Of a stretch of 64,000 nucleotides of DNA, positions 26,701-34,247 are shown piece after piece. Source of the stretch: Streptomyces spiralis. GTDB lineage: Bacteria > Actinomycetota > Actinomycetes > Streptomycetales > Streptomycetaceae. The notes under the pieces were generated by a model, which saw nothing but the letters and a program-made list of their open reading frames with translations, had not been told where the DNA came from and ran no database searches. Position 1 is the stretch's first letter. Each line of letters opens with the position of its first letter. The stretch covers positions 1-64,000 of the forward strand of contig NZ_BNBC01000010.1 in the NCBI RefSeq assembly GCF_014654675.1, given 5' to 3'. Position numbers and translations under genes: made by a program.

Positions 26701-27477
26701 CTCGATCGCGACGTCGATCAACTGGTCCGCCGCTACCTCCACGACCCCATCGTCCACTCGGTCGACCCGGCCGCGGGCACAGTCACGACGATGGAGCACC
26801 ACGTTCTGGTCGTCCACGGCCCTGACCGCTACGCCGTCATCACGGAAATCGCCGCCCGCGACGGCCGCGTACTGCTGTTCCTCGACACCAAGCACGCCGT
26901 CGACCAGCTCACCCGGCATCTGCGGGCCAGCGGGGTGCACGCCGGGGCCCTGCACAGCGGCAAGTCCCAGCCACAGCGCACACGGACTCTGGCGCAGTTC
27001 AGGAACAGCCAGATCACCGTTCTGGTGGCGACCAATGTCGCGGCCCGTGGCCTGCACGTCGACGACCTCGATCTCGTGGTCAACGTCGACCCGCCCACCG
27101 ATGCCAAGGACTATGTGCACCGGGCGGGCCGCACCGCCCGCGCCGGTGAGTCCGGCAGCGTGGTCACGCTCGTGCTGGCGGGCCAGCGCCGTGAGACGAG
27201 CCGCATGATGGCCGGGGCCGGCATCGAGCCGACCGTCACCAAGGTGCGCTCGGGCGAGGCGGAGCTGAGCCGGATCACCGGCGCCAAGACTCCCTCCGGG
27301 ATCCCGCTCGACGGCGAGTCCGCCGTCCCCCGACCCAAGAACACCAACGCTCCCTTCCGCGGCCTCGGTACCAGCAAGGGCACCTCCCGCGGCGCCGGCG
27401 GCAAGTCCCGAAAGGCGGGCGAGGCCCGCAAGCTCGCCGAGGCCCGCAGGGCCGCCCTCGTGCGTCGCAACGGCTGA
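23776..27477 (+). CDS. PAS/GAF/PP2C phosphatase open into a DEAD-box helicase (possible chimera)
   Basis: From the ATG at 23776 (AAGGAAG upstream) the frame runs 1233 residues with no stop. Residues 1-690 parallel the upstream paralogue: PAS-like, GAF, and PP2C with NGDWYDAIA (near 477), GDVVGHGIPASATMG and LALYTDGLVD (near 618). Exactly where the paralogue continues into its HATPase domain (after ARTRAVPAEDTAHWQIP, residue about 695), similarity ends. About 70 residues without coding bias follow, apparently translated leader DNA, and then the helicase begins at residue 763. I read this as a phosphatase that lost its 3' end by deletion. Whether a fusion protein is made is unknown; the helicase has its own start and ribosome binding site. 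Confidence 0.6.
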   Translation: MDHPVNGENAASAGASPAATSDSGARPGGSISALDGLAAAVLDDRGVVVGWTGTAEDLTGFPADDVHGRPVRELVADLPDDLSGATHVPAFGQVRLWHRCGHTVDVTFRTTRLGTQAELLVLAAATHHVADHQHGAALLRALSAQHRITIALHDTDLTTVQTNATQDALDGRPVQPGTRLHDVLCAEDAENLEAVLRQVLQTGVPVVHRSRQVSLRYRPARRHALSLSAFRLEDARGRPTGVAALYIDDTELRARRQLDLAREVAERVGGSLDVVRTAQDLADVLVPAFGELAAVDLAQSVFYGDEPAERLGGGDPHLRNAGLAPATAAWPAGIERGNPVPPLSDHPLLRSFQHGETVVCSRDDFAALLGGPHLAEHLIPHDAHAVMAAPLYARGLTLGAIVVWRTGLSEPFTEDETDLMRQIASRGALAIDNARRYTREHRAAMALQQSLLPPATTDTPAAETAGVYRPARGGAGTNGDWYDAIALPSLRLALVAGDVVGHGIPASATMGRLRAAIQTLADLELEPDEVLTRIADLVQRLAAEAPSDEHDAVGATCLYAVYDPVTRRCAMASAGHPPPVLVRPDGTADTVDIVPGPPLAVSGMPYETTTIDLEPGSVLALYTDGLVDRGADDDTDGGLRRLTHALTTSHRSNRTLDETGRAIVADLVDEEARDDATLLVARTRAVPAEDTAHWQIPAHPRPAASTVHRGDRYQRREVVPCVSLTRLRGRRGGRLCLFRSACAWAVQTCRAFLGKFPCGRLFMKHPNDSGIAHGSPAQPGATTPTLLPAVTFAGLELPTEMLRTLSELGVREPFPIQAATLPDALEGCDILGRGRTGSGKTLAFGLPLLARTAGRRAEPKQPLALILVPTRELAQQVTQALAPYAQALELGIATVVGGTSIGRQVAALRQGAEVVVATPGRLHDLIERNACRLGRVRITVLDEADQMCDLGFLPQVADVLDQVHPDGQRMLFSATLDRDVDQLVRRYLHDPIVHSVDPAAGTVTTMEHHVLVVHGPDRYAVITEIAARDGRVLLFLDTKHAVDQLTRHLRASGVHAGALHSGKSQPQRTRTLAQFRNSQITVLVATNVAARGLHVDDLDLVVNVDPPTDAKDYVHRAGRTARAGESGSVVTLVLAGQRRETSRMMAGAGIEPTVTKVRSGEAELSRITGAKTPSGIPLDGESAVPRPKNTNAPFRGLGTSKGTSRGAGGKSRKAGEARKLAEARRAALVRRNG
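26026..26056 (+). promoter_or_regulatory. Hairpin sequestering the helicase ribosome binding site
   Basis: GCCTTCC (26026-26032) is complementary to GGAAGGC (26050-26056), which contains the GGAAGG ribosome binding site six bases before the ATG at 26062. The 7-bp stem with a 17-base loop would hide the site when folded, so translation may depend on temperature, helicase activity or read-through ribosomes from the phosphatase frame. Confidence 0.5.
26062..27477 (+). CDS. DEAD-box RNA helicase
   Basis: The protein has 471 residues from the ATG at 26062. Helicase motifs run in order: the Q-motif region PFPIQAATLP, Walker A GRGRTGSGKT (near 73), PTRELAQQ, TPGR, DEAD (VLDEADQM near 178), SAT (FSATLDRD near 211), and motif VI HRAGRTARAG (near 353). 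The tail is short, basic and disordered. Such helicases remodel RNA, often in cold shock. The gene sits in one open frame with the phosphatase upstream. It is closely related to the helicase at 28935, and the two flank a DUF5302 gene and a cold-shock gene. Confidence 0.93.
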   Translation: MKHPNDSGIAHGSPAQPGATTPTLLPAVTFAGLELPTEMLRTLSELGVREPFPIQAATLPDALEGCDILGRGRTGSGKTLAFGLPLLARTAGRRAEPKQPLALILVPTRELAQQVTQALAPYAQALELGIATVVGGTSIGRQVAALRQGAEVVVATPGRLHDLIERNACRLGRVRITVLDEADQMCDLGFLPQVADVLDQVHPDGQRMLFSATLDRDVDQLVRRYLHDPIVHSVDPAAGTVTTMEHHVLVVHGPDRYAVITEIAARDGRVLLFLDTKHAVDQLTRHLRASGVHAGALHSGKSQPQRTRTLAQFRNSQITVLVATNVAARGLHVDDLDLVVNVDPPTDAKDYVHRAGRTARAGESGSVVTLVLAGQRRETSRMMAGAGIEPTVTKVRSGEAELSRITGAKTPSGIPLDGESAVPRPKNTNAPFRGLGTSKGTSRGAGGKSRKAGEARKLAEARRAALVRRNG

Positions 27478-27683
27478 GAGCCGTTGCCCTGGCAGCCTGG
27501 CCACGGGATCGACAACCCTCGGCCCGGCCCGAAGCCGTCCTGTGTGCCTCACCTACGAAGTCAACGCCTTTGGCCGCGACAGGGATGCCCGCCGAAACGG
27601 AGCAGGATGATGTTGCCGGCGCCTCGCACTGCGCCCGGCATGACAAGCTGTGCTTGCCCACCCCCCGAACCCAGGAGGTCACC

Positions 27684-27926
27684 ATGACCGCAGAGCCCGT
27701 ATCTTCGGAAGGTTCGGAGCCGGCTGTCCCCGAGACGTCCCCTCTGGAGCCGGACAGCGACGGCAACTACGACCTCAAGCGCAAGTTCCGCGAAGCCCTG
27801 GCGCGCAAGCGCGGTGCGCAGGCGGACGCCGCTGATGTTGCCGCCAAGTCCGATGCGTCGAAGGTGCGTTCGGCGCATGGCCCGGCTGCGAGCCAGCGGT
27901 CGTTCAGGCGCAAGAGCGGCGGCTGA
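27684..27926 (+). CDS. DUF5302 small protein
   Basis: This 80-residue hydrophilic protein has an acidic N-terminus and the conserved basic end I associate with DUF5302: LKRKFREALARKRGA, then SKVRSAHGP and SQRSFRRKSGG. GGAGGTCACC precedes the ATG. The family is small, actinobacterial and of unknown function; the basic tail suggests nucleic acid or ribosome contact. It lies between the two DEAD-box helicases. Confidence 0.85.
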   Translation: MTAEPVSSEGSEPAVPETSPLEPDSDGNYDLKRKFREALARKRGAQADAADVAAKSDASKVRSAHGPAASQRSFRRKSGG

Positions 27927-28335
27927 GTCGATGAGTCCCGCGATCTAGCCGCTTCACCGGCACTCGCGCTATCCACTCGCGCGTCCCGTGCAGTGGCCCG
28001 CGACGTGCGCATGCCCGTGCGCGCGTTGCGGGCACAGCCCTTACGCTGGGCGCGCCCCCAAAGCTTCCCGAAACCTTGCGCTCCGGCTGGGTCAAAATCT
28101 GTGCCCGCGAGCTGAGGTTTCAACGGGACAGGCAGACAGATTCTCTACCGCATTAAGTGGGGGTGGGATTCTTCACCGTACACAGGCCGCTTCGACGTGC
28201 TACTGTCGATCTCAGTTGCAGTTGTGGTTCCCAAAACTTCAAGTGCCCTCCGGGCGGCGCCTGTGCCACTGGAAGCACTTTTGTTCTCCGGTCTTTTTCC
28301 CGGCGGGGTGATCATCGCGGCGACACGGGGTCCGT

Positions 28336-28370
28336 GCAGTGCGGATCCCGATGCACTGCCCCAAAGGAGA
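28336..28370 (+). promoter_or_regulatory. Cold-shock gene leader hairpin and ribosome binding site
   Basis: GCAGTGC (28336-28342) and GCACTGC (28353-28359) form a perfect 7-bp stem directly before AAAGGAGA (28363-28370). The 230 bp upstream has no gene and is unusually T-rich for this window (CTTTTGTTCTCCGGTCTTTTTC), consistent with the long structured leader typical of cold-shock genes. Confidence 0.45.
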
Positions 28371-28376
28371 AATGAC

Positions 28377-28580
28377 ATGGCTTCTGGTACTGTCAAGTGG
28401 TTCAACGCGGAAAAGGGCTTCGGCTTCATCGAGCAGGACGGTGGCGGCGCTGATGTGTTCGCCCACTACTCGAACATTGCCGCCCAGGGCTTCCGTGAGC
28501 TGATCGAGGGCCAGAAGGTGACCTTCGACATCGCGCAGGGCCAGAAGGGCCTGACGGCCGAGAACATCGTTCTCGCCTGA
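28377..28580 (+). CDS. Cold-shock protein (CspA family)
   Basis: The protein has 67 residues, the full cold-shock domain. The RNP1 motif is KGFGFIEQ and the RNP2-like motif is DVFAHYSNI; the start [15 protein letters not shown] is canonical. It binds single-stranded RNA/DNA as an RNA chaperone. AAAGGAGA precedes the ATG with good spacing. It has a leader hairpin and a strong downstream terminator, so it is expressed as a single gene. It sits between two DEAD-box helicases. Confidence 0.97.
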   Translation: MASGTVKWFNAEKGFGFIEQDGGGADVFAHYSNIAAQGFRELIEGQKVTFDIAQGQKGLTAENIVLA

Positions 28581-28599
28581 CGCTGACTGTCGCGTACTT

Positions 28600-28650
28600 G
28601 TAGCTGGGGCCCGCGTCCTTCGGGGTGCGGGCCCCAGCTACTCGCATTTT
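28600..28650 (+). terminator. Strong terminator after csp
   Basis: GTAGCTGGGGCCCGC (28600-28614) pairs perfectly over 15 bp with GCGGGCCCCAGCTAC (28627-28641) around a 12-base loop containing TTCG, followed by TCGCATTTT. This is a classical intrinsic terminator. Confidence 0.9.
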
Positions 28651-28934
28651 CCGCAGTGGTTTCACCTGCGGACGACAACCAGAAAACCCGTAGGCTCAGC
28701 GCATACGGAGCATCCTTCAGGGGTGTACGCACCCTTCATAGCTTCATGGCTTCATAGCGGCGGACGCCCGAACATTGCGTCGGCTTCACGCCACTCATTC
28801 CAGCGCCTGTGCCCGCACGGATTTTCCGTCGGTCAGATTCGCTGTCGCATTCCACCGGTCCATTCTTGCAATTCTCTGTGCTGCTGATCGCTGCGGGAAT
28901 TCCTTGATATGTGCCGCATCGAGGAAGGTTCCGC
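28651..28934. promoter_or_regulatory. AT-richer leader of the second DEAD-box helicase
   Basis: There is no gene. Composition is AT-richer than the surroundings. TTCCTT (28900-28905) can pair over about five bases with AGGAA (28922-28926) in the ribosome binding site GAGGAAGG, a weaker version of the masking hairpin seen before the first helicase. Confidence 0.35.
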
Positions 28935-30431
28935 ATGAACCGCACACGCACGAACGACCGCTTCACCCGCACCCGTAACGGCAGTACCGACTCCGGCAGG
29001 GGCGGCAGCCGATTCGGTTCGTCGGCCAGGAGCCGCTCCGGCGGGCCGAGCCGTTCCGGTGGTTACGGCCGCCGGCCCGCCGCGGTCCAGGGGGAGTTCG
29101 CGCTGCCCAAGACGATCACTCCCGCGCTCCCCGCCGTGGAGGGCTTCGCCGATCTCGACATGCCCGGGGCGCTGCTGGGCGCGCTCAGCTCGCAAGGCGT
29201 GACCGTACCCTTCCCGATCCAGGCCGCGACGCTGCCGAACTCCCTCGCCGGCCGGGACGTACTGGGCCGTGGCCGCACCGGCTCCGGCAAGACCCTCGCC
29301 TTCGGGCTGGCGCTGCTGGCCCGTACGGCCGGGCAGCGCGCCGAGGCCAGGCAGCCGCTGGGGCTGATCCTCGTACCCACGCGTGAACTGGCGCAGCAGG
29401 TCACCGACGCGCTCGCCCCGTACGCCCGCTCCGTGAGGCTGCGGCTGGCCACGGTGGTGGGCGGAATGCCGATCGGCCGACAGGCGAGCGCGCTGCGCGC
29501 CGGCGCCGAGATCGTCGTCGCCACGCCGGGACGCCTCAAAGACCTCATCGACCGTGGCGACTGCCGACTGAACCAGGTTTCCATCACCGTCCTCGACGAG
29601 GCCGACCAGATGGCCGACATGGGCTTCATGCCGCAGGTCACCGCCCTCCTCGACCAGGTCCGCCCCGAAGGCCAGCGCATGCTGTTCTCCGCCACTCTCG
29701 ACCGCAACGTCGACCTGCTCGTGCGCCGCTACCTCAGCGATCCCGTCGTGCACTCCGTCGACCCCTCGGCCGGCGCGGTCACGACGATGGAGCACCACGT
29801 GCTCCACATTCACGGCGCCGACAAGCACACGGCAACCACCCAGATCGCCGCACGCGACGGCCGCGTGATCATGTTCCTCGACACCAAGCACGCCGTCGAC
29901 GGCCTCACCGAACACCTCCTGAACAGCGGGGTACGGGCCGCCGCCCTGCACGGCGGGAAGTCACAGCCACAGCGCACCCGCACGCTGGCACAGTTCAAGT
30001 CCGGACACGTCAACGTGCTGGTAGCGACCAACGTCGCGGCGCGCGGCATCCACGTCGACAACCTCGACCTCGTCGTCAACGTCGACCCGCCGACCGACCA
30101 CAAGGACTACCTCCACCGCGGCGGCCGCACCGCCCGCGCAGGAGAGTCCGGCAGCGTCGTCACCCTGGTCACCCCCAACCAGCGCCGCGGCATGACCCGC
30201 CTCATGGCAGCGGCCGGCATCGTCCCGCAGATCACCCAGGTCCGCGTCGGCGAAGAGGCCCTGCACCGCATCACCGGCGCCCAGGCCCCCTCCGGCATCC
30301 CCGTCGTCATCACCACACCGGTGGTCGAACGCCCCAAGAAGCGCGGCGCCACCTCACGCGGCCGACGCCGCCCCGTCTCGGCGGCCCGCCGCGCGCCCGT
30401 ACGGCAGTCCACCGCCGGTGCGGCGGCATAG
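28935..30431 (+). CDS. DEAD-box RNA helicase
   Basis: The protein has 498 residues from the ATG at 28935 (GAGGAAGG upstream). A basic Gly/Arg/Ser-rich N-terminal tail of about 55 residues precedes the core: GRGRTGSGKT (near 113), PTRELAQQ, TPGR, VLDEADQM (near 220), FSATLDRN, and HRGGRTARAG, in which Gly replaces the Ala of the usual HRAGR/HRIGR pattern. It is very similar to the helicase at 26062 through the core but differs at both ends. It probably unwinds cold-stabilised RNA. The CBS-domain gene follows 45 bp later and may be cotranscribed. Confidence 0.95.
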   Translation: MNRTRTNDRFTRTRNGSTDSGRGGSRFGSSARSRSGGPSRSGGYGRRPAAVQGEFALPKTITPALPAVEGFADLDMPGALLGALSSQGVTVPFPIQAATLPNSLAGRDVLGRGRTGSGKTLAFGLALLARTAGQRAEARQPLGLILVPTRELAQQVTDALAPYARSVRLRLATVVGGMPIGRQASALRAGAEIVVATPGRLKDLIDRGDCRLNQVSITVLDEADQMADMGFMPQVTALLDQVRPEGQRMLFSATLDRNVDLLVRRYLSDPVVHSVDPSAGAVTTMEHHVLHIHGADKHTATTQIAARDGRVIMFLDTKHAVDGLTEHLLNSGVRAAALHGGKSQPQRTRTLAQFKSGHVNVLVATNVAARGIHVDNLDLVVNVDPPTDHKDYLHRGGRTARAGESGSVVTLVTPNQRRGMTRLMAAAGIVPQITQVRVGEEALHRITGAQAPSGIPVVITTPVVERPKKRGATSRGRRRPVSAARRAPVRQSTAGAAA

Positions 30432-30476
30432 AACCTTCGTGTCAGGAAGCCCGCCCAACTTCGCAGGAGGCACCTT

Positions 30477-30878
30477 TTGACGCTGGACCAGACGCAGTTC
30501 CGCTCAACACGTACCAACGCCGTGCAGACGGCGGCCGATCCCGCGGACGCGGCCGGACCGCAGGTCTGGGAGGACATGACCGTGGAGGTGGCACTGTCCG
30601 TGATGGCCGCCGCCCGTACAGGTCAGCTGGTCGTCTGCGACGAGGACGGTATGTGCACCGGCCTGGTCACCCGGGACCGGCTCACGGCCGTTCGTGACGG
30701 CTCCGGATACACGGACCGGATCCGCCTGCGTGACATCGCCGACCTCATCGGGCCACTCGCGTCGCCGCCGGCCACGAGGGCCGAAACCGAGCGTGCGATG
30801 CGCTGCCGCCGGCTCGGGGCCCCGCCCGTGGTCGACGGACACGGCAACGCTCTGGGCGTCCTCGCCCTCTCTCGCTGA
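30477..30878 (+). CDS. CBS-domain protein
   Basis: The protein has 133 residues from a TTG start, chosen because AGGAGG lies six bases before it; no ATG or GTG gives a full domain. It contains a pair of CBS motifs (VALSVMAAARTGQLVVCDED, then TERAMRCRRLGAPPVVDGHG) that normally bind adenosyl nucleotides. It is the third gene of the helicase-linked set, which suggests energy or nucleotide sensing coupled to RNA metabolism; that link is inference. Confidence 0.85.
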   Translation: MTLDQTQFRSTRTNAVQTAADPADAAGPQVWEDMTVEVALSVMAAARTGQLVVCDEDGMCTGLVTRDRLTAVRDGSGYTDRIRLRDIADLIGPLASPPATRAETERAMRCRRLGAPPVVDGHGNALGVLALSR

Positions 30879-30927
30879 ACCGCCGTCACCCTACCCGGCC
30901 CCGTCTTCTCTTCTCCCTGGAGGCATC

Positions 30928-31254
30928 ATGCGCTGTGTCATCGCCCGCTTCCCGTTCGACCTGACCAAGAGCGGCGTGGTGGAATCGATGAAGGGCGTCA
31001 CACCTGAGTTGGTCACCGGTGAGTTCGTCATCATCGGACGACGCCACTACCCCGCCAAGCAGGTCGGCCAGGTCATCACCCGCCAGGACCGCCGTGATTT
31101 CAGCACCGGCGAAGTCCTCAGGGCCATGACCCAACTCGGCTTCACCTGCCGCACCCGCCCTACCGCCGCAACTGCGCCCCTGGCCGACCCGTACGGGCCG
31201 GCTTCCGCAACGCTCGGCGCTGTCCCTGTCCGCCTCACGTACGGACAGGTGTGA
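30928..31254 (+). CDS. SCO5918-like conserved Streptomyces protein
   Basis: The protein has 108 residues from the ATG at 30928, with CTGGAGGC just upstream. The conserved part begins MRCVIARFPFDLTKSGV and continues through VIIGRRHYPAKQVGQVITRQ. I recall this family as the SCO5918 family, found beside a DEAD-box helicase and cold-shock genes in Streptomyces coelicolor; I cannot verify that here. The last 30 residues are variable and Pro/Ala-rich. Function unknown. Confidence 0.75.
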   Translation: MRCVIARFPFDLTKSGVVESMKGVTPELVTGEFVIIGRRHYPAKQVGQVITRQDRRDFSTGEVLRAMTQLGFTCRTRPTAATAPLADPYGPASATLGAVPVRLTYGQV

Positions 31255-31308
31255 GCCGAACCGAACCGTGGCCCCACCGGCGTGGGCGAATTCCAGGCGA
31301 TGAGTTGA

Positions 31309-32220
31309 TCAAGCCGCGAGCAGTTTGGACAGACGCTCGGCTGGGGTCTCCCAGTCGAGCGTTCTGCGTAGGCGGCTGTTTTAGTTCGGTGGCGGCAGCG
31401 TCCAGGTCCTCGCGGGTGTGGCGGGACAGTTCGGTGCCCCTGGGAGGTACTGCCGCAGCAGGCCGTTGGTGTTCTCGTTCGAGCGGCGCTGCCAGGGGCT
31501 GGCCGGGGCGCAGACGTGGACCGGGATGTCCGGGGTGATGGTGAAGGCGCGGTGGGAGGTCATCTCGATGCCCTGGTCCCAGGTCAGGGACCGCATCAGG
31601 TGAGGCGGGAGGGTCTGGACGGTCTCGGTGACCGCGTTGCGGACAGCGGCGGCGCCGTGGTCGCGTGGGAGGTGCACGAGCATCAGGTAGCGGGTGCTGG
31701 CGGGTGGACTGCGTGCGACCACGGTGCCGATGGCGGAGCCGTTGTTCTTGCCGACTCAGGTCGCCTTCCCAGTGGCCGGGGACAGCCCGGTCGGCGGCCT
31801 CGGCGGGCCGGGCATGAGCGTGCGGTTGCGGCGGATCTCCCGGCTTACGGTGGAGGGACTGCGGCCAAGCTCGGCCGCGATGGCCCGGACGGACGCCGTC
31901 TCCCGGAGCCGGTCCGCGATGTGGATGCGGTCGGCCTCGGTGAGGTAGCGCGACGGGCCGACGGGTTCCTCAGGGCGAGCCGGGGGTTCGGGTGCTTGCC
32001 AGGGCAGCCCCCTGTCCACGACGGGCGGGGCTGCCCTGTACCTCGCGGATGCCTGCCGGCCGTACAGCCGACGCTTGCCGGTGCGGCGGTTGATGCCGAT
32101 GATCCGGCAGGCTTCCGTGTTCCCCATTCCAAGATCCACGAGCCGAAGGTGTTCCTCCCGCTCAGTGTCCGACCTCCTGGGCCCCTGAGGCCGCAGATCT
32201 TTCCGGATCTCGAAGTCCAT
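31309..32220 (-). pseudogene. Decayed IS30-family transposase
   Basis: The N-terminal part (32220 to about 31756) has the IS30 helix-turn-helix (SVRAIAAELGRSPSTVSREI then RRNR). After RNRTLMPG the frame jumps directly to the DRAVPGHWEGDL region in another frame, so roughly the middle third is deleted. The catalytic core resumes with NNGSAIGTVVAR, WDQGIEM and NENTNGLLRQY, and two further small shifts precede the genuine C-terminus LDWETPAERLSKLLAA ending at 31309. At least three frameshifts plus an internal deletion make it non-functional. Element ends are not resolved. Confidence 0.85.
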
Positions 32221-32305
32221 CGCACCCCTTGAACTGGGGTGTTGCGACGACCACCAGAACGGAAGCGTGCCCGTGGGGCGTCACTGTGCGCCGTGGGTCG
32301 GTGAG

Positions 32306-32665
32306 TCAGTGGTCGGAGTAGCTGAAGTCGCCCACGGTCCAGGCACTGACGTCCTCGATCGCGACGCGGTACATCCCGCCTGTCTCCGGGATCCCCACCG
32401 TACCCTGCAGGATCCGGGCGACGTGGAAATGCAGATGCGTGGGCGGTCCGTCCTTCCTCGCGGGGGCGTCGAAGACGGCGGCGAACTCGCCCAGGTCGGC
32501 GGAGTCCGTCAGCACCTCAGACACCCTCTGCCTCCACATGGCTTCCGGAGCCAGCCGACCGGTGATGACAGCACCACTGGTGACCACGGTCAGGGACATC
32601 TGATTGCTCTGCCCGGACTCCACAAGGGCAGCTATCGCAACGAGCAGCTCATCAAGCTTCGGCAT
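32306..32665 (-). CDS. Hypothetical protein
   Basis: The protein has 119 residues and starts MPKLDELLVAIAALVESGQS, with good codon bias throughout. The middle reads as beta-strand rich (MSLTVVTSGAVITGRLAP). No membrane segment, signal peptide or known motif is visible. It lies just past the decayed IS30 copy and divergent from a MerR-type gene. Function not recognised. Confidence 0.65.
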   Translation of the reverse strand: MPKLDELLVAIAALVESGQSNQMSLTVVTSGAVITGRLAPEAMWRQRVSEVLTDSADLGEFAAVFDAPARKDGPPTHLHFHVARILQGTVGIPETGGMYRVAIEDVSAWTVGDFSYSDH

Positions 32666-32871
32666 GGAGTCGGATTCTATGCACCGGCCCGCCCGGGCGG
32701 CTTGGACGATGGCGCAACCGGGCGAGACGGGCGCATACGGCTCCCCTGGTGCGCACTACAGGCCGGGGGTGCGCATGTGCGGCGGCTGCGAGCCAGGGGC
32801 GTGCTTCGAGGCATTGGCCTGCTGCCGTTCGGCTGCCGCAGGTCTTCGATGGACGCCCACAGAGAGGTGAG

Positions 32872-33207
32872 ATGACAGCAGACGAGTCGCCAAGCCGTCT
32901 CGACGACGACTACCCCGCCTACACGATGGGCCGGGCCGCCGAGTTGCTCGGTACCACTCCCGGCTTTCTCCGCGCCATCGGCGCAGCGCGACTGATCACA
33001 CCACTGCGCTCCGAGGGCGGACACCGCCGCTACTCCCGCTACCAACTGCGCATCGCGGCCCGCGCGCGTGAGCTCGTCGACCAGAGCACCCCGATCGAGG
33101 CCGCATGCCGGATCGTCATCCTCGAAGACCACCTCGAAGATGCCCAGCGCATCAACGCCGAATACCGCCGCACCGGCGGATCGTCCAGTCCATCGGCCGC
33201 AGCCTGA
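32872..33207 (+). CDS. Short MerR-type helix-turn-helix regulator (copy 1)
   Basis: The protein has 111 residues, consisting almost only of the MerR DNA-binding domain: YTMGRAAELLGTTPGFLRAI, then EGGHRRYSRYQL, followed by a short dimerising helix (VILEDHLEDAQRIN). It lacks an effector-binding domain, like BldC-sized regulators. GAGAGGTGAG precedes the ATG. A near-copy lies 2.7 kb downstream at 35529. A perfect hairpin follows the gene. Confidence 0.88.
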   Translation: MTADESPSRLDDDYPAYTMGRAAELLGTTPGFLRAIGAARLITPLRSEGGHRRYSRYQLRIAARARELVDQSTPIEAACRIVILEDHLEDAQRINAEYRRTGGSSSPSAAA

Positions 33208-33216
33208 GGTGAGCAG

Positions 33217-33236
33217 GCCCGCCGGTATCGGCGGGC
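33217..33236 (+). terminator. Hairpin after MerR copy 1
   Basis: GCCCGCCG, GTAT loop, CGGCGGGC: an 8-bp perfect stem ten bases after the stop codon. Confidence 0.6.
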
Positions 33237-33305
33237 TGTCACACCCGCGCGTGGCTGGGCTGCGGCGCGCAGAGATGATCCTCGTGTCCGCGAACGGCTC
33301 CACCG

Positions 33306-34088
33306 TCAGTAGACGGCGAGGGAGACGGCGATGTAGTGCGCGGTGAAGGCCGCCACGGTCAAGGCGTGGAACACCTCGTGGAAGCCGAACCAGCGGGGCG
33401 AGGGGTCGGGGCGTTGGACGGCGTAGACCACCGCGCCCGCGCTGTAGAGGAGACCGCCGGTCACTGTCAGGGTGACCACGGCCGCACCGCCGGTGTGCAG
33501 GAAGTCAGGCAGGTAACGCACCGGTGCCCACCCCAGGGCCAGGTAGCAGGGGGTGTACAGCCAGCGGGAAGCGTTGACCCACAGCACGCGGAAGGCGATA
33601 CCGGTCAGCGCGCCCGTCCATACGATCCACAGCAGCAGGTTTCGCCGGTCAGGAGGGAGAAGGAGCACGGCCAGAGGGGTGCAGGTCCCGGCGGTGATCA
33701 GGAAGATGTTGGCGTGATCGAGGCGACGTAGGACGGCCTCGCCCAACGGCCCCCAGGTACCCAGGTGGTAGACGGCGCTCGTCCCGAACAGCAGGCAGGC
33801 GGTGACGGAGTACACGGTGCAGGCCAGGGCCGCCTGCTGGGTCCGAGCCAGGCAGACGAGGACGATGCCGGCGCTCACCGAGGCAGGGACCATTGCGGCG
33901 TGGAGCCAGCCACGCAGCTTCGGCTTGACCGGCTCGAGCAGGTCGGCCGCCCACTCGACCAGGTCGGCAACCGGGTGGACCTCCTCCCCGGCATTGCCGT
34001 GATGTGATCCGCCGGGGAGACCGGCTACGGCGTCCCCAGACACAACTTCCCGCCCTGCCCCGTTCTTCTGGGCATCATCGGCAACCAT
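33306..34088 (-). CDS. Hemolysin III / PAQR-family membrane protein
   Basis: The protein has 260 residues with a hydrophilic N-terminus of about 60 residues and then seven predicted membrane segments. Family signatures are the SAVYHLGTW segment, LDHANIFLITAGTCTP in the middle and FHEVFHALTVAAFTAHYIAV at the end; the conserved His residues are probable metal ligands as in PAQR proteins. The physiological role of bacterial members is not settled. It is convergent with MerR copy 1. Confidence 0.9.
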   Translation of the reverse strand: MVADDAQKNGAGREVVSGDAVAGLPGGSHHGNAGEEVHPVADLVEWAADLLEPVKPKLRGWLHAAMVPASVSAGIVLVCLARTQQAALACTVYSVTACLLFGTSAVYHLGTWGPLGEAVLRRLDHANIFLITAGTCTPLAVLLLPPDRRNLLLWIVWTGALTGIAFRVLWVNASRWLYTPCYLALGWAPVRYLPDFLHTGGAAVVTLTVTGGLLYSAGAVVYAVQRPDPSPRWFGFHEVFHALTVAAFTAHYIAVSLAVY

Positions 34089-34247
34089 CCGATCATGCTA
34101 AGAGCCTGCCCGTGACAGCGTCCGTCGAGGTCGGTCTCGCCACCGACTGGGCCTGCGGTGGCCGCCACAGGAGAGTCACGCCGGGCCGGGGGGGGCCGGT
34201 CGTGCGGATGCGTGCCATGTCGTTTCGGGGGTATTCGTGCGTCTTGA

